This document shows, in pieces, positions 8,691-17,584 of a DNA stretch of 64,000 nt. The stretch lies in contig JAFLTS010000009.1 in the NCBI GenBank assembly GCA_022509185.1, positions 1 through 64,000 of the forward strand, written 5' to 3'. The position numbers were made by a program, and so were the translations under genes. Position 1 is the stretch's first letter. Each line of letters opens with the position of its first letter. The notes beneath the pieces are model-generated. The model saw nothing but the letters and a program-made list of their open reading frames with translations, had not been told where the DNA came from and made no database searches. Source of the stretch: Muribaculaceae bacterium (GTDB taxonomy: Bacteria > Bacteroidota > Bacteroidia > Bacteroidales > Muribaculaceae).

Positions 8691-9962
8691 TTATTTTAAG
8701 GATTCCAAACCAAATAATCCTTCTCTTTGAGAGTTTAAGGGACGTCCGGGTTCTTCAAATTTCCCATCAATATGAAGATTTATAAAATTTTGTATTAGCA
8801 TCTGATTTTCTACTTGTGGCTGTTGAAGGAATAAATCAATTTTATAATCCCCTTCACTAATAAATTTCGGCAAAATAATATTTCGTTCTAAAATGAATTT
8901 TCCTTTATCTATTCGTGCCACAATTCCCTTGTAATGCCCTTCTGCATATGTAGCTAATGGGATACCCTCATTATTCCTAATTATTAGTTGAATATCTGTT
9001 TTGAAATCTTCATCTGTTTCTCCTTCAATTCTAATATTCAAAATATCTTGACTATAACTGATATTCGATTGGTTATATTCGGAACCATTAAGAAAAATTT
9101 TATTGATTTTTAAACCCTCTTTTAATTTATGAATTCCTTCTGTTATTTTTCTGTAATCAGGGTTAACTGAGTTAATATAATATTTATTAATAACATCATT
9201 TATTTCTCCTTCAATGGAAATCTCTCCCTTTTCAATCAAAATTCCTTTATTACAAAGCTTTCTGACTGAAGCCATATTATGACTGACAAAAAGCACAGTT
9301 CGACCTTCTGAGATGGAAATATCTTGCATTTTTCCGATGGCTTTTCTTTGAAACTCTGCATCTCCAACTGCAAGCACTTCATCAACAACAAGAATTTCAG
9401 GCTCTAAGAATGCAGCAACTGCAAAACCGAGTCTTACCATCATTCCACTTGAATATCTCTTTATTGGAGTATCTAAATATCTTTCAACACCAGCGAAATC
9501 TACTATTTCTTCAAGCTTTCTATTTATTTCATGCTTAGTCATCCCCATGACCGTCCCATTCATATAGATATTTTCTCTACCTGTCAATTCTGAATGAAAG
9601 CCGGTGCCTACTTCAAGTAAAGAAGCTACCCTTCCCTTTGCCTTTATAATTCCTGTAGAAGGCGTTGTTATACGTGACAATAACTTAAGCAAGGTAGATT
9701 TTCCAGCCCCATTATTCCCTATTATACCAACTACATCTCCCTGATTTACATCAAATGTTATATCCTTTAAAGCCCAGACTACATCGGAAGAACCTTTTTT
9801 ACTCCTGTCATTACTTTCTCCTATCCTTAGGTAAGGATCAACCTCCTTTTTGATGTTCATTTTCCACCAACGGGTGAGATCACGTGTAATAGACCCCGTT
9901 CCGAAAGTACCAAGGTGGTATAACTTCCCTACATTTTCAAATTTAAGAATAGGATTACTCAT
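8691..9962 (-). CDS. wzt: ABC transporter ATP-binding protein for polysaccharide export (Wzt-like)
   Basis: ATPase of a Wzm/Wzt-type polysaccharide exporter at the inner membrane. Residues 1-245 form the ABC domain: Walker A GNNGAGKST at 82-90, signature YSSGMMVRLGF, Walker B ILVVDEVLAVGD, and the switch histidine in FVSHN. The 423-residue length exceeds a bare ATPase; residues about 270-420 form a beta-rich extension in the position of the Wzt carbohydrate-binding domain that recognises a modified chain end in O-antigen exporters. The start overlaps the permease gene's stop by 4 bases. The chain end may therefore be recognised before export (family knowledge applied by inference). Confidence 0.9.
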   Translation of the reverse strand: MSNPILKFENVGKLYHLGTFGTGSITRDLTRWWKMNIKKEVDPYLRIGESNDRSKKGSSDVVWALKDITFDVNQGDVVGIIGNNGAGKSTLLKLLSRITTPSTGIIKAKGRVASLLEVGTGFHSELTGRENIYMNGTVMGMTKHEINRKLEEIVDFAGVERYLDTPIKRYSSGMMVRLGFAVAAFLEPEILVVDEVLAVGDAEFQRKAIGKMQDISISEGRTVLFVSHNMASVRKLCNKGILIEKGEISIEGEINDVINKYYINSVNPDYRKITEGIHKLKEGLKINKIFLNGSEYNQSNISYSQDILNIRIEGETDEDFKTDIQLIIRNNEGIPLATYAEGHYKGIVARIDKGKFILERNIILPKFISEGDYKIDLFLQQPQVENQMLIQNFINLHIDGKFEEPGRPLNSQREGLFGLESLK

Positions 9963-10801
9963 ACAGTATCCATGAAATTTCGTTCCACTCGGTTGAAGAG
10001 AAGAACAGATCCGACTGATACTATCAAAAGAAAAACGAAACTATAGAGAAGTCCCCACCAATCTATCGAACCGCAACCCATGGCTCCATATTTGAATGCC
10101 TGGAAAATGGAGGAAAGAGGATTAAGTTCTATCCAACGGGCATATTTCTCAGGTATCCCGTCGATGGGGTAAACCACCGGAGTGGCATACATAAATAATC
10201 CCAATATGAATCCTATTACTACATTCAGGTCATGGTATTTATATGTAATAGAGGATATTACCAGACCCCATGTCATACCATGCATACCAATCATAAGAAT
10301 CAAAACAGGAAAAAGGAGGAGGGTTAGATTCACCGAAAGGTTTGCTCCATGACCCCAGAACCAAAAATAAAGAACCAGGAAAAGCAGAAGTTGAATCCCA
10401 AATTTGAACAGATTGAATATAACTTTTGAAAAGGGAACTATAAGACGAGGAAAATATATTTTACCAAAGATTCCTGCATTTTCCGTAAATATATTACTAC
10501 ATCCATTGAATGTATCGGCAAAATAGTTCCATAACATTATCCCCGACATATAAAATAGTGGACCGGGCACATCATCCGTTGAAAGTCCGGCAAGGTTCTC
10601 AAAGACAAATACGAACATTATGATAGTAAAGATGGGGGAGATGAAAAACCATAAGGGGCCGAGTATGGTCTGCTTATACTGAACAACAAAATCCCGCTTC
10701 ACATACATGTAAAGCAGGTCTCGATAACGCCAGAGTTCTTTTAGATCAATATCAAGCCATTTGCGCTTTGGCGTAATGACATATGTCCAGTTATCTTTCA
10801 A
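9959..10801 (-). CDS. wzm: ABC transporter permease for polysaccharide export (Wzm-like)
   Basis: ABC-2 type permease of 280 residues with about six membrane segments. It has the usual N-terminal amphipathic part (LWRYRDLLYMYVKRDFVVQYKQT), the GPLWFFISPIFTIIMFVFVF first segment and a C-terminal region with WIELNPLSSIFQAFKYG, the family's NP motif. It pairs with the downstream ATPase (4-base overlap) to pass a lipid-linked polysaccharide across the inner membrane. The 13-base gap to the GT4 gene upstream puts it in the same transcript. GC content is higher than in the AT-rich cassette, as expected for the conserved part of such a locus. Confidence 0.9.
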   Translation of the reverse strand: MKDNWTYVITPKRKWLDIDLKELWRYRDLLYMYVKRDFVVQYKQTILGPLWFFISPIFTIIMFVFVFENLAGLSTDDVPGPLFYMSGIMLWNYFADTFNGCSNIFTENAGIFGKIYFPRLIVPFSKVIFNLFKFGIQLLLFLVLYFWFWGHGANLSVNLTLLLFPVLILMIGMHGMTWGLVISSITYKYHDLNVVIGFILGLFMYATPVVYPIDGIPEKYARWIELNPLSSIFQAFKYGAMGCGSIDWWGLLYSFVFLLIVSVGSVLLFNRVERNFMDTV

Positions 10802-10814
10802 AATAAAGAGAGAA

Positions 10815-11960
10815 TTAATAGTTAGTTGGAATAAATGATATTTTTGAGTCCTTTATAAGTTTTTTCAGAAAATGAGCGAAAGATCTGGTTTCATAAGGAC
10901 CGATAAAACCGTCTACTCCGTCATTAATTTGTGATGTTGCAGTTGGATAATTTGTTATTACAACAAGTTTACCTAACAATTGAGCCTCCCTCACTGTAAT
11001 TGATTTACCCTCATAACGTGAAGGTTGAACATAAATATCACATTCTTTGATGTAAGGGTAGGGGTTTTCTTTTTTACCTAATAAAATTATTCGGTCTAAA
11101 ACATTATTTTTTTTAATGGCCTCTTCTATTTTTTGGAGTTCATCCTGATTACCATAACCGATAATATACCATTTAAAAAGTATTTTTGAATCTTTCAATA
11201 TTTTGGCAATAACCGGAATTTCATCTAATCGTTTAGCCTCGCAATAACGACCTATAGTCAAAATATTTAGAGTTCCATTTTCTTTTGGCATATCTTCAGG
11301 GACAAATTCTTTAGTCCTCTGGAGAATCAAATTTTCGGGGAGAAAATTTTCAATCTCTATAATTTTATCTTCAAGAGTAGGGAAAACTGAAAGAAAAGAC
11401 CTTGTGACAGTAGGAGAGATACTTACTATCTTATCGTACTCGGACCATATAGGTAATTCGATTTCAACGTTGACATCAACTTTTGAATAGTCAGTGTGAA
11501 TCCATGCTATTTTTTTCTTAGCACTTATTTTTTTTGCCACTATATTATGGGGAGTGATATAAGAAATTGCCACATCATATTCTCCTAGATATTTTAAAGA
11601 AGGTAAGATAGGAGTGACATATCTACCAATATACCCAAAAATAGCGTCACCGGTTTTAGGATTTTTTTTTTGGACATATTTACAGTACTTATACTTAGCC
11701 CAAATACGAGCTATAGCAAGTGTTATGTGCCCGGCCTTCAAAGTATCCTTTAGTGAACGTTCAATAAAATTATAAGATTTGGGACCAGGAATTAATTTAA
11801 TCCATTTAGGAATATATTGCATTAATTCTCCACGAGGATCATTTATCAACAAATCTACCTCATATAAAGAGGGGTCTAATGAATAAAGCAGTCCAATAAG
11901 AGAAGTCTCAGCACCACCAATTTCAAGATAATGGATATTAATTAGGATTTTTTTTTTCAA
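10815..11960 (-). CDS. Glycosyltransferase family 4 (GT-B fold)
   Basis: GT-B enzyme of 381 residues. The N-terminal domain opens with ILINIHYLEIGGAETSL, the glycine-rich acceptor loop of GT4 enzymes; the C-terminal Rossmann domain has LNILTIGRYCEAKRLDEI, YIIGYGNQDELQK and the donor-binding segment YVQPSRYEGKSITVREAQLLGK with the EX7E-like arrangement. It sits between the Wzc-like kinase (21-base gap) and the ABC permease, so it belongs to the conserved front part of the locus and may add an early sugar. The C-terminus is poor in further motifs. Sugar unknown. Confidence 0.88.
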   Translation of the reverse strand: MKKKILINIHYLEIGGAETSLIGLLYSLDPSLYEVDLLINDPRGELMQYIPKWIKLIPGPKSYNFIERSLKDTLKAGHITLAIARIWAKYKYCKYVQKKNPKTGDAIFGYIGRYVTPILPSLKYLGEYDVAISYITPHNIVAKKISAKKKIAWIHTDYSKVDVNVEIELPIWSEYDKIVSISPTVTRSFLSVFPTLEDKIIEIENFLPENLILQRTKEFVPEDMPKENGTLNILTIGRYCEAKRLDEIPVIAKILKDSKILFKWYIIGYGNQDELQKIEEAIKKNNVLDRIILLGKKENPYPYIKECDIYVQPSRYEGKSITVREAQLLGKLVVITNYPTATSQINDGVDGFIGPYETRSFAHFLKKLIKDSKISFIPTNY

Positions 11961-11981
11961 ATTTTCCTTTTTAAAGAAAGC

Positions 11982-14396
11982 TTAACCTGAACTTTTTTCA
12001 TTCCCATATCCATATCCATATCCATAGCCATAGCCGTAACCGTAACCATGTCGAGCATATCCGTACTTGCCACTGGCATCAGTTCCATTCAGGAGGATAG
12101 CCATATTATGGTATTTCCCTTCCTTATACCATTTTTCTATGTCTGCAAGATAGGTGCGTTCCAGGTTTCCTACACGCACAACGAATATTGTAAGATCCAC
12201 TAATGTATTGATAATGGCTGCGTCGGCCACGACTTCAACAGGCGGACAGTCGATGAAGATATAGTCATAGTCTTTCCTGGCTTCATCTATCAGAGTGGTA
12301 AATCTTGGTGACAGAAGCAGTTCCGCCGGGTTAGGAGGAAGAGCTCCTACGGGAAGTATTTCAAAGTCTCCTATAGGAACCGTCATGTTTTTCCAGTCTT
12401 TTCGCTGACCACTTAGATAGTTAGATACTCCTTCATCGGGCATCCCTACATATGAGGAAAGAGAACCTTTACGCATATCCAGGTCGATGGCCAGGACTTT
12501 TCTTCCGTGAAGGCTAAAGGCTGTGGAGAGGTTCGCACTCAGAAATGTCTTGCCGCTTCCCGGATTTAGAGATGTGAACATTATAACCGGATGTTCTCCA
12601 TCGTGGCCCAACATGAAATTCAGATTGGTGCGGAGCACCCGGAAAGCTTCATTAATGACATTCCGGTTTTTAGCTTCAACCAATATCTTGGGTATTTCTC
12701 CCGATTTATTTTTTTTGAGCTTTAATTTGGTTTTCTTGTCAGCCTGTGGAATCTCTCCTACATAGGGCACAGTCATATCCTGAATATCTTTCTTTCCTCT
12801 CACCTTGGTGTTTAGAATTTCGGAAAGAGCTATGAAGATGCCTGGAAATGCCAGGCCAACTATTATAGCGAGTGTGTAAGCCTGGCCACGCTTGGGTTCT
12901 ACCGGAGCTCCGCTCCCATGAGGTGGTTCAATCAGTTGGGAGTTGTAGGCTGCAAACGCCTGTGAAAGTTCGTTCTCCTCGCGTCGCTGAAGAAGGAACA
13001 GGTAAAGCTGCTCCTTAACTTTCTGCTGACGTTCTACAGAAAGAAGTTGTTTAGATTGTTGTGGTGTTGCAGCCACCTTACCTATAGCCTGGTTGTATTG
13101 CGACCGTACCTGGTTCTGACGGTTCTGGAGCATATTGATTTCATGGTCGATACTCTGAAGGATTGAAGCTCGTAATGCTCCCAGCTGTTCGTCCATATCC
13201 CTTACAAGAGGATTCTGGAGCGATGAGTTGGCAAGGTGATTGTTACGTTGAAGGAGAAGTGAGTTGTATTCTGAAATCTGACCTAATATACTTGGGTTCG
13301 TCAAGCCTGCGTTCGCAGGCAGCAATTGGTTGGCATATTTGCTGTCGGTGAGATAGGAACGCACATATTTGGTCATATACATCTGGTTGCTAAGTTCCTG
13401 GCTTTGGTCTTCCGCCGCCATAGCCTTGCTTTGAGCCATCCCGCCGGTGGCATCTACGTCTAGGATGAGATGAGCCGATTTCCAGTCGGAAATATTTTGT
13501 TCAACCTCCCCAAGCTCCTCTTCGATATAGGCCAGACGTTCCTTTATGAATTCATTGGTATTTACTGTTTTCTGGTTTCGATCCTTAACCCAGTTTTCAT
13601 TGTAAACGGAAACCAGTGTGTTAAGAATATCTTCGGCGCGAGCCGGAGAAACATCGCGATAAGTGATATCTATTATTGAGGAATTACCTCCTCTCACGTA
13701 GGGATTTATTCTTCCTTGCACTGAAGCGGCGACTCCGTGAATTGATGATCTCACCACTTCAAGTTCATAGTCAAGCCCTTGAGAATATGACTGAGTGGGA
13801 ATAACAACAAGTTTTCCAAGCGGTGTCTGAATTGTGTCGTTAATTTCCGTAGTCCAGTCTCCCGGGTAGATTCTTCCATTTCGGATGAAATCTGACATCC
13901 TTATTTTCCCATCGTCAAGCAGCAATTTGAACGAACCGGTTTCATTATCGTCGAGGCTTTGGAAAGATACGCGTACCGGAAGTTCGGCTCCATAAATTAC
14001 ATCATCATGGAAAGTGCCTTCCCTCTTATATTCGACATCAAGATTGAGTCTGCGTACTATTTCTGAAGCGACTGTGGAGGTCCTCAGTGACATCAGTTCG
14101 TTGGTAAGATTGGTATTGATAGTCACAAGGCCAAGGTCCATCAGGGCAGCATTGTCTGTGGTCTTGTCTTCTGACTTTATAAGTATGGAAGTGGAACGTT
14201 CATATATGGGAACCGTCTTCTTAAGATAGAAAACGGCATATCCCAAACAAACTCCGACGGAGAGTACGAACCAGTACCAATTAGACAGGCAGAGGAAAAA
14301 GATGGCCTTGATCTGTTCTGCCATTGATGATGATCCGGGTAATTTTGCCGGCATCTGCGTTTGATTTTCGGCCTGTCGGCCTATTTGTCGTTGCAC
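11982..14396 (-). CDS. Wzc-like polysaccharide co-polymerase with tyrosine autokinase domain
   Basis: Inner-membrane protein of 804 residues that controls chain length and export. The order is: a cytoplasmic N-terminal tail, membrane segment 1 (about 37-57, WYWFVLSVGVCLGYAVFYL), a large periplasmic Wzz/coiled-coil region, membrane segment 2 (about 508-526) and a BY-kinase domain with Walker A NPGSGKT (near 612), Walker A' AIDLDMRKG and Walker B YIFIDCPP. The C-terminus is a tyrosine cluster made of Gly-Tyr repeats, the autophosphorylation site in this family. Translation starts at GTG. The repeat is encoded by a tandem hexanucleotide (listed separately). It works with the Wza-like lipoprotein 15 bases upstream. 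Confidence 0.92.
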   Translation of the reverse strand: MQRQIGRQAENQTQMPAKLPGSSSMAEQIKAIFFLCLSNWYWFVLSVGVCLGYAVFYLKKTVPIYERSTSILIKSEDKTTDNAALMDLGLVTINTNLTNELMSLRTSTVASEIVRRLNLDVEYKREGTFHDDVIYGAELPVRVSFQSLDDNETGSFKLLLDDGKIRMSDFIRNGRIYPGDWTTEINDTIQTPLGKLVVIPTQSYSQGLDYELEVVRSSIHGVAASVQGRINPYVRGGNSSIIDITYRDVSPARAEDILNTLVSVYNENWVKDRNQKTVNTNEFIKERLAYIEEELGEVEQNISDWKSAHLILDVDATGGMAQSKAMAAEDQSQELSNQMYMTKYVRSYLTDSKYANQLLPANAGLTNPSILGQISEYNSLLLQRNNHLANSSLQNPLVRDMDEQLGALRASILQSIDHEINMLQNRQNQVRSQYNQAIGKVAATPQQSKQLLSVERQQKVKEQLYLFLLQRREENELSQAFAAYNSQLIEPPHGSGAPVEPKRGQAYTLAIIVGLAFPGIFIALSEILNTKVRGKKDIQDMTVPYVGEIPQADKKTKLKLKKNKSGEIPKILVEAKNRNVINEAFRVLRTNLNFMLGHDGEHPVIMFTSLNPGSGKTFLSANLSTAFSLHGRKVLAIDLDMRKGSLSSYVGMPDEGVSNYLSGQRKDWKNMTVPIGDFEILPVGALPPNPAELLLSPRFTTLIDEARKDYDYIFIDCPPVEVVADAAIINTLVDLTIFVVRVGNLERTYLADIEKWYKEGKYHNMAILLNGTDASGKYGYARHGYGYGYGYGYGYGYGNEKSSG
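12004..12047 (-). repeat. Hexanucleotide tandem repeat encoding the Gly-Tyr tail of the tyrosine kinase
   Basis: On the plus strand the unit CCATAT/CCATAG/CCGTAA repeats about seven times in a row; on the coding strand it gives alternating Gly-Tyr codons. Replication slippage would change the number of phosphorylatable tyrosines in multiples of one without breaking the frame. Repeat seen directly; variability is inference. Confidence 0.85.
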
Positions 14397-14411
14397 GTTT
14401 GTAGGGTGGAA

Positions 14412-15188
14412 TTATCTGGTTAAGGTCACAACCACTGTTGTGAGCATACTGGCAATAGAGACCCAGAAGCCCCAGGTCATGAACATACTGCCATTGGCTG
14501 TAGAAGCGCTGGTTTTCACGGCATTAGGTTCTACGTATATTATATCGTTTTGTTTCACGTAATATACAGGCGAAGAATAGAGATCTTTGGTGTCGAGAAG
14601 GCTGACGCGATAGGGCGTCTGTTTGCCGTTTTCGGTTCGAAGCACGAGTATGTTGTCTCTACGTCCCTGGATTCCTATATCTCCTGCCTCTGCTATGGCT
14701 TCGAGGAGTGTGACATTGTCGCGTGTGATTTCATGGCGCCCGTTGCCTCCCACTTCACCAAGAACGTAGTAACCAAGGTTCTTGTATTCAACCGTTACAA
14801 CGGGTTCTTTAACCAGCCTGGATTCGATAAGACGGTATTTGATTTCCTGTTCCAGTTCCTGACGGGTAAGACCTTCCACTTTTATGGGTCCTAACACAGG
14901 CATGTCTATGTAACCACGGTCGTCGACTGTATATACCGAGTGATTTCCCGATCCTTCACCGGTGCCATCCATGAGGTTGAAAGCCTCTACCAATGCTCTG
15001 TCGCGTCCATGAACGATGATACTCAACTTATCTCCCGGAATCAGTTTGATTGACTTAGGTTCCTGAACCAACATGGTTACGTTAGGAACTATATCCTGAA
15101 GATAGACCACCTTCTTATTGTTGGAGCAAGAGCTAATTAGCAACAAAATGGCGGATAAACCTATAATTAAATTTTTATTTAGTTTCAT
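14412..15188 (-). CDS. Wza-like polysaccharide export outer-membrane lipoprotein (OPX, SLBB domain)
   Basis: A 258-residue export lipoprotein. The signal peptide ends in a lipobox (LLLISSCSNN, lipid-bearing Cys near residue 21). It then has the poly-export domain (KLIPGDKLSIIVHGRDRALVEAFN), the DMPVLGPIKVEGLTRQELEQEI motif typical of Wza homologues, and an SLBB-like segment (YYVLGEVGGNGRHEI, LLEAIAEAGDI). A C-terminal hydrophobic stretch (MFMTWGFWVSIASMLTTVVVTL) probably crosses a membrane, as in Bacteroidales versions. It forms the outer exit channel working with the downstream Wzc-like protein. The start overlaps the upxY-like gene by 14 bases. Confidence 0.9.
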   Translation of the reverse strand: MKLNKNLIIGLSAILLLISSCSNNKKVVYLQDIVPNVTMLVQEPKSIKLIPGDKLSIIVHGRDRALVEAFNLMDGTGEGSGNHSVYTVDDRGYIDMPVLGPIKVEGLTRQELEQEIKYRLIESRLVKEPVVTVEYKNLGYYVLGEVGGNGRHEITRDNVTLLEAIAEAGDIGIQGRRDNILVLRTENGKQTPYRVSLLDTKDLYSSPVYYVKQNDIIYVEPNAVKTSASTANGSMFMTWGFWVSIASMLTTVVVTLTR

Positions 15189-15744
15189 TTTCTATAACTC
15201 TGATGTATTCCGGATCAACTTCTATACCTGCTGTTATTAGATTGGGAATCTCTACCACCAGCCTTTTCACTTTTGAACCTCTTATAGATAAAAGGAGCCC
15301 TTCGTAGCCATTCAAACTACCCCCAATGATTTGGACATATTTTCCTTTCAGAGCCGAGGTTATTTCTGACGGCAAATAATATTTTACTGATTCTGCATTT
15401 GTAACGGCGTGAATAAATTTCTTCATGGCTAGGTCTGACACGACCATTGGATTTCCACCACATCCTTTCACAAACCTATGTTGCAAAGTCTCAATTTTTT
15501 GGATCTCAGAATCTATGGATTCACGGTCGGAACGAACGAACAGAAGATCGTAAATTACGGGTACACGAACTCTGTTTTTTCCTCCTCTTTTCTTTGAAAT
15601 CAATTTCCATTGCATAGGGGTGAATACCTCGAAACCTTTTTCGGTCAAAACTTCCCAGGCACGATTCTTAGCATTTGCCCGTTTCAGATCGCGCAAAGCA
15701 TACCATTGAAAATCACTATTGTTTAAGCCGGAATTTACTGCCAC
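15175..15744 (-). CDS. UpxY-family transcription antiterminator (NusG-like)
   Basis: First gene of the polysaccharide operon. Residues 13-110 match the NusG N-terminal domain (QWYALRDLKRANAKNRAWEVLTEKGFEVFTP, then VPVIYDLLFVRSD); residues about 130-189 form a KOW-like beta domain (KYVQIIGGSLNGYEGLLLSI). In Bacteroides, UpxY proteins load on RNA polymerase at the 5' leader of their own capsule operon and prevent early termination, so this one probably licenses transcription of the next 15 kb. No UpxZ-type inhibitor gene follows it, unlike many Bacteroides loci. The assignment relies on family features and position. Confidence 0.88.
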   Translation of the reverse strand: MAVNSGLNNSDFQWYALRDLKRANAKNRAWEVLTEKGFEVFTPMQWKLISKKRGGKNRVRVPVIYDLLFVRSDRESIDSEIQKIETLQHRFVKGCGGNPMVVSDLAMKKFIHAVTNAESVKYYLPSEITSALKGKYVQIIGGSLNGYEGLLLSIRGSKVKRLVVEIPNLITAGIEVDPEYIRVIENETK

Positions 15745-15806
15745 TTAAAGAAATATTTTTAGTTTCAGCTTGTTTGAAGAGCCTGTGCAGAGTGGATCTA
15801 ATTTAG

Positions 15807-16270
15807 GTTAAGGCAAATATCTATAGTCCTGCAATTGAGTATAAACTGCAGAATATCAATGGTTTAAAAACCAAATTCCAAAATATCAAGCTTTCAGACA
15901 TGAAGGGGATTTATGATATAGTTTATGACCTTTTACCAAACATGCCCCATACACATTGGATTAGTTCTGATGCCGGCATAATTAGAGTAAAATTAGGAAA
16001 AAAATACCTAAATGCCAAAATTCAATTTTAAAGAGCCATTATATCTGGAACGCCTTATAATAGGGAATAGTATAAAACTTTGTAAAATTGAGGGTAAGGA
16101 TGAGAACTCATTTTTAAGTTCAACAATTTAGAGACTTTCAGCGACTCTTATTGCAGCTTATGCCATTTTATAAATTTCCTATAATTTTAATTGAATCCTA
16201 TGGATCCAATAGAAATCTCAGGTTCTGATAATTTAGGAAGGAAAGAATATATTTATTATCGTAACAAAGA
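15807..16270 (+). pseudogene. Short broken reading frames between the polysaccharide and efflux operons
   Basis: Three adjacent plus-strand fragments read like protein but are split by stops and frame changes: an open run of 74 codons without a good start (15807-16031, containing IYDIVYDLLPNMPHTHWISSDAG and ending in KYLNAKIQF), an overlapping 39-residue frame from 16012 (MPKFNFKEPLYLERLIIGNS), and later pieces up to about 16270. I do not recognise the family. The pattern fits a decayed gene, but random open frames in AT-rich DNA are an alternative. Confidence 0.35.
15814..15821 (-). promoter_or_regulatory. Possible -7 box upstream of the polysaccharide operon
   Basis: The minus strand reads GATATTTG here, one mismatch from the Bacteroidetes TAnnTTTG box, giving a leader of about 60-65 bases before the upxY-like start. 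No convincing -33 TTTG was located. Low confidence. Confidence 0.35.
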
Positions 16271-16276
16271 ATGATT

Positions 16277-17584
16277 TTACTCCAATAAGCCAACAACCCT
16301 TAGATATTCGACACGGTTGATCCGATATTGTGTCTTAGCCTCAATAAGATTGGATAAAGAGGTATGCCATTGAGACTGTGCTTCCAATAAATCGGTTAAG
16401 GTCATTAGTCCCAATTCGTATTGAGTTTGCATTAAGTCAAGATTTTTTCTGGCCTCCTCAAAAGCTGTTGTTGCGCTTTTAATTAATTCGAGTCCATCCG
16501 TATAATTAGAGTAAGCTTGATGTGCCTGTAGACCTAAAAGTTTACGATTTTTTTCAAGGGAGAGTTCTGCATTTTCAACTTCTATTTTAGCTTTTTTTAC
16601 TTTACGGTATCCTTCCCCCCAGTGAAAAATGGGTACTGACAGGGAAACTGCCCCCATAAAACCGTTATAGTTCATTGTTGAAGTGTAAGGATAGAAATTT
16701 CCATCGGGTCCTTCCACAAAGCTTTTCATTTTTAAATTACCAAATGCATTCCATCCTAACTGCAAGCCAATGGTTGGAAGATAATCTCCAAGCACCATTT
16801 TTACATCATATCTTTTTGCCTCCACATTTTTTTGTGCCAAATGAAGCTCCGGGCTTTCATCAATGCCGGCAAAACTATCAGGATCAATAATTTTTTCGTT
16901 AAGATTTTCTGTCGGGATAATTTCAACTGTATCTGCCACTCCAATCACTCTGCATAAAGCAAGCCTACATAATTCTGCTCCTGATTCGGCTTGTTTCAGC
17001 CTATATTTTAATTCGGATTGCTTAGTTTCCACCCGGCTAAGACTTATTCCGGAAGTCATTCCGATTTCATAAGCGGTCTTAGTGAATTCATAAATGGAAT
17101 CAACTTGAGCCATATAGGAATTTATCATTTCAATTTTCGACAGAACGGCCACATACATCCAGTAACTTTTTTCAGCATTTGCCAAGACATCCATCTTTAT
17201 GGCGTTTAATTGTTCTTTAGCAACATCTTGTCCTACCTTTGCCAATTTATTTGCATTATAAATCTTTCCTCCTACATAAATAGGTTGGGTAAGACTGAAT
17301 CCGGCCATATACACTCCTTTCATCTGTATATCCATCATATCATTCATTGAAGGATCAGGAGTAAGATACATTGCCGTTCCCATTCCGTCAATCTTAGGGA
17401 AATATGCAGCCTTAGCCACTCCTTTATCAAGGTTTGACTGGGCAATATGATTATGGGCTATCCTTATCTCCTCATCAGTCTGAAGAGCCATGTTTTTACA
17501 TTCATTCAGACTGAGTTCGAGAGAGAACCCCTTTAGAGCAAATGAAAATATAAATAGACTTAACAACAGGGATTTCATAATCAT
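16277..17584 (-). CDS. TolC-family outer-membrane efflux channel
   Basis: Outer-membrane component of the RND pump encoded just upstream. A signal peptide (SLLLSLFIFSFALKGFS) precedes a 415-residue mature protein built of two OEP repeats: LSLNECKNMALQTDEEIRIAHNHIAQSNLDKGVAKAAYFPKIDG is the first-repeat start, YEIGMTSGISLSRVETKQSEL the helical hairpin, and YELGLMTLTDLLEAQSQWHTSLSNLIEAKTQYRINRVEYLRVVG the conserved second hairpin with terminal LxxxG. The long amphipathic helices fit the periplasmic barrel. It shares one base with the stop of the pump gene, so it is cotranscribed. The usual family length is 430-480. Confidence 0.93.
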   Translation of the reverse strand: MIMKSLLLSLFIFSFALKGFSLELSLNECKNMALQTDEEIRIAHNHIAQSNLDKGVAKAAYFPKIDGMGTAMYLTPDPSMNDMMDIQMKGVYMAGFSLTQPIYVGGKIYNANKLAKVGQDVAKEQLNAIKMDVLANAEKSYWMYVAVLSKIEMINSYMAQVDSIYEFTKTAYEIGMTSGISLSRVETKQSELKYRLKQAESGAELCRLALCRVIGVADTVEIIPTENLNEKIIDPDSFAGIDESPELHLAQKNVEAKRYDVKMVLGDYLPTIGLQLGWNAFGNLKMKSFVEGPDGNFYPYTSTMNYNGFMGAVSLSVPIFHWGEGYRKVKKAKIEVENAELSLEKNRKLLGLQAHQAYSNYTDGLELIKSATTAFEEARKNLDLMQTQYELGLMTLTDLLEAQSQWHTSLSNLIEAKTQYRINRVEYLRVVGLLE

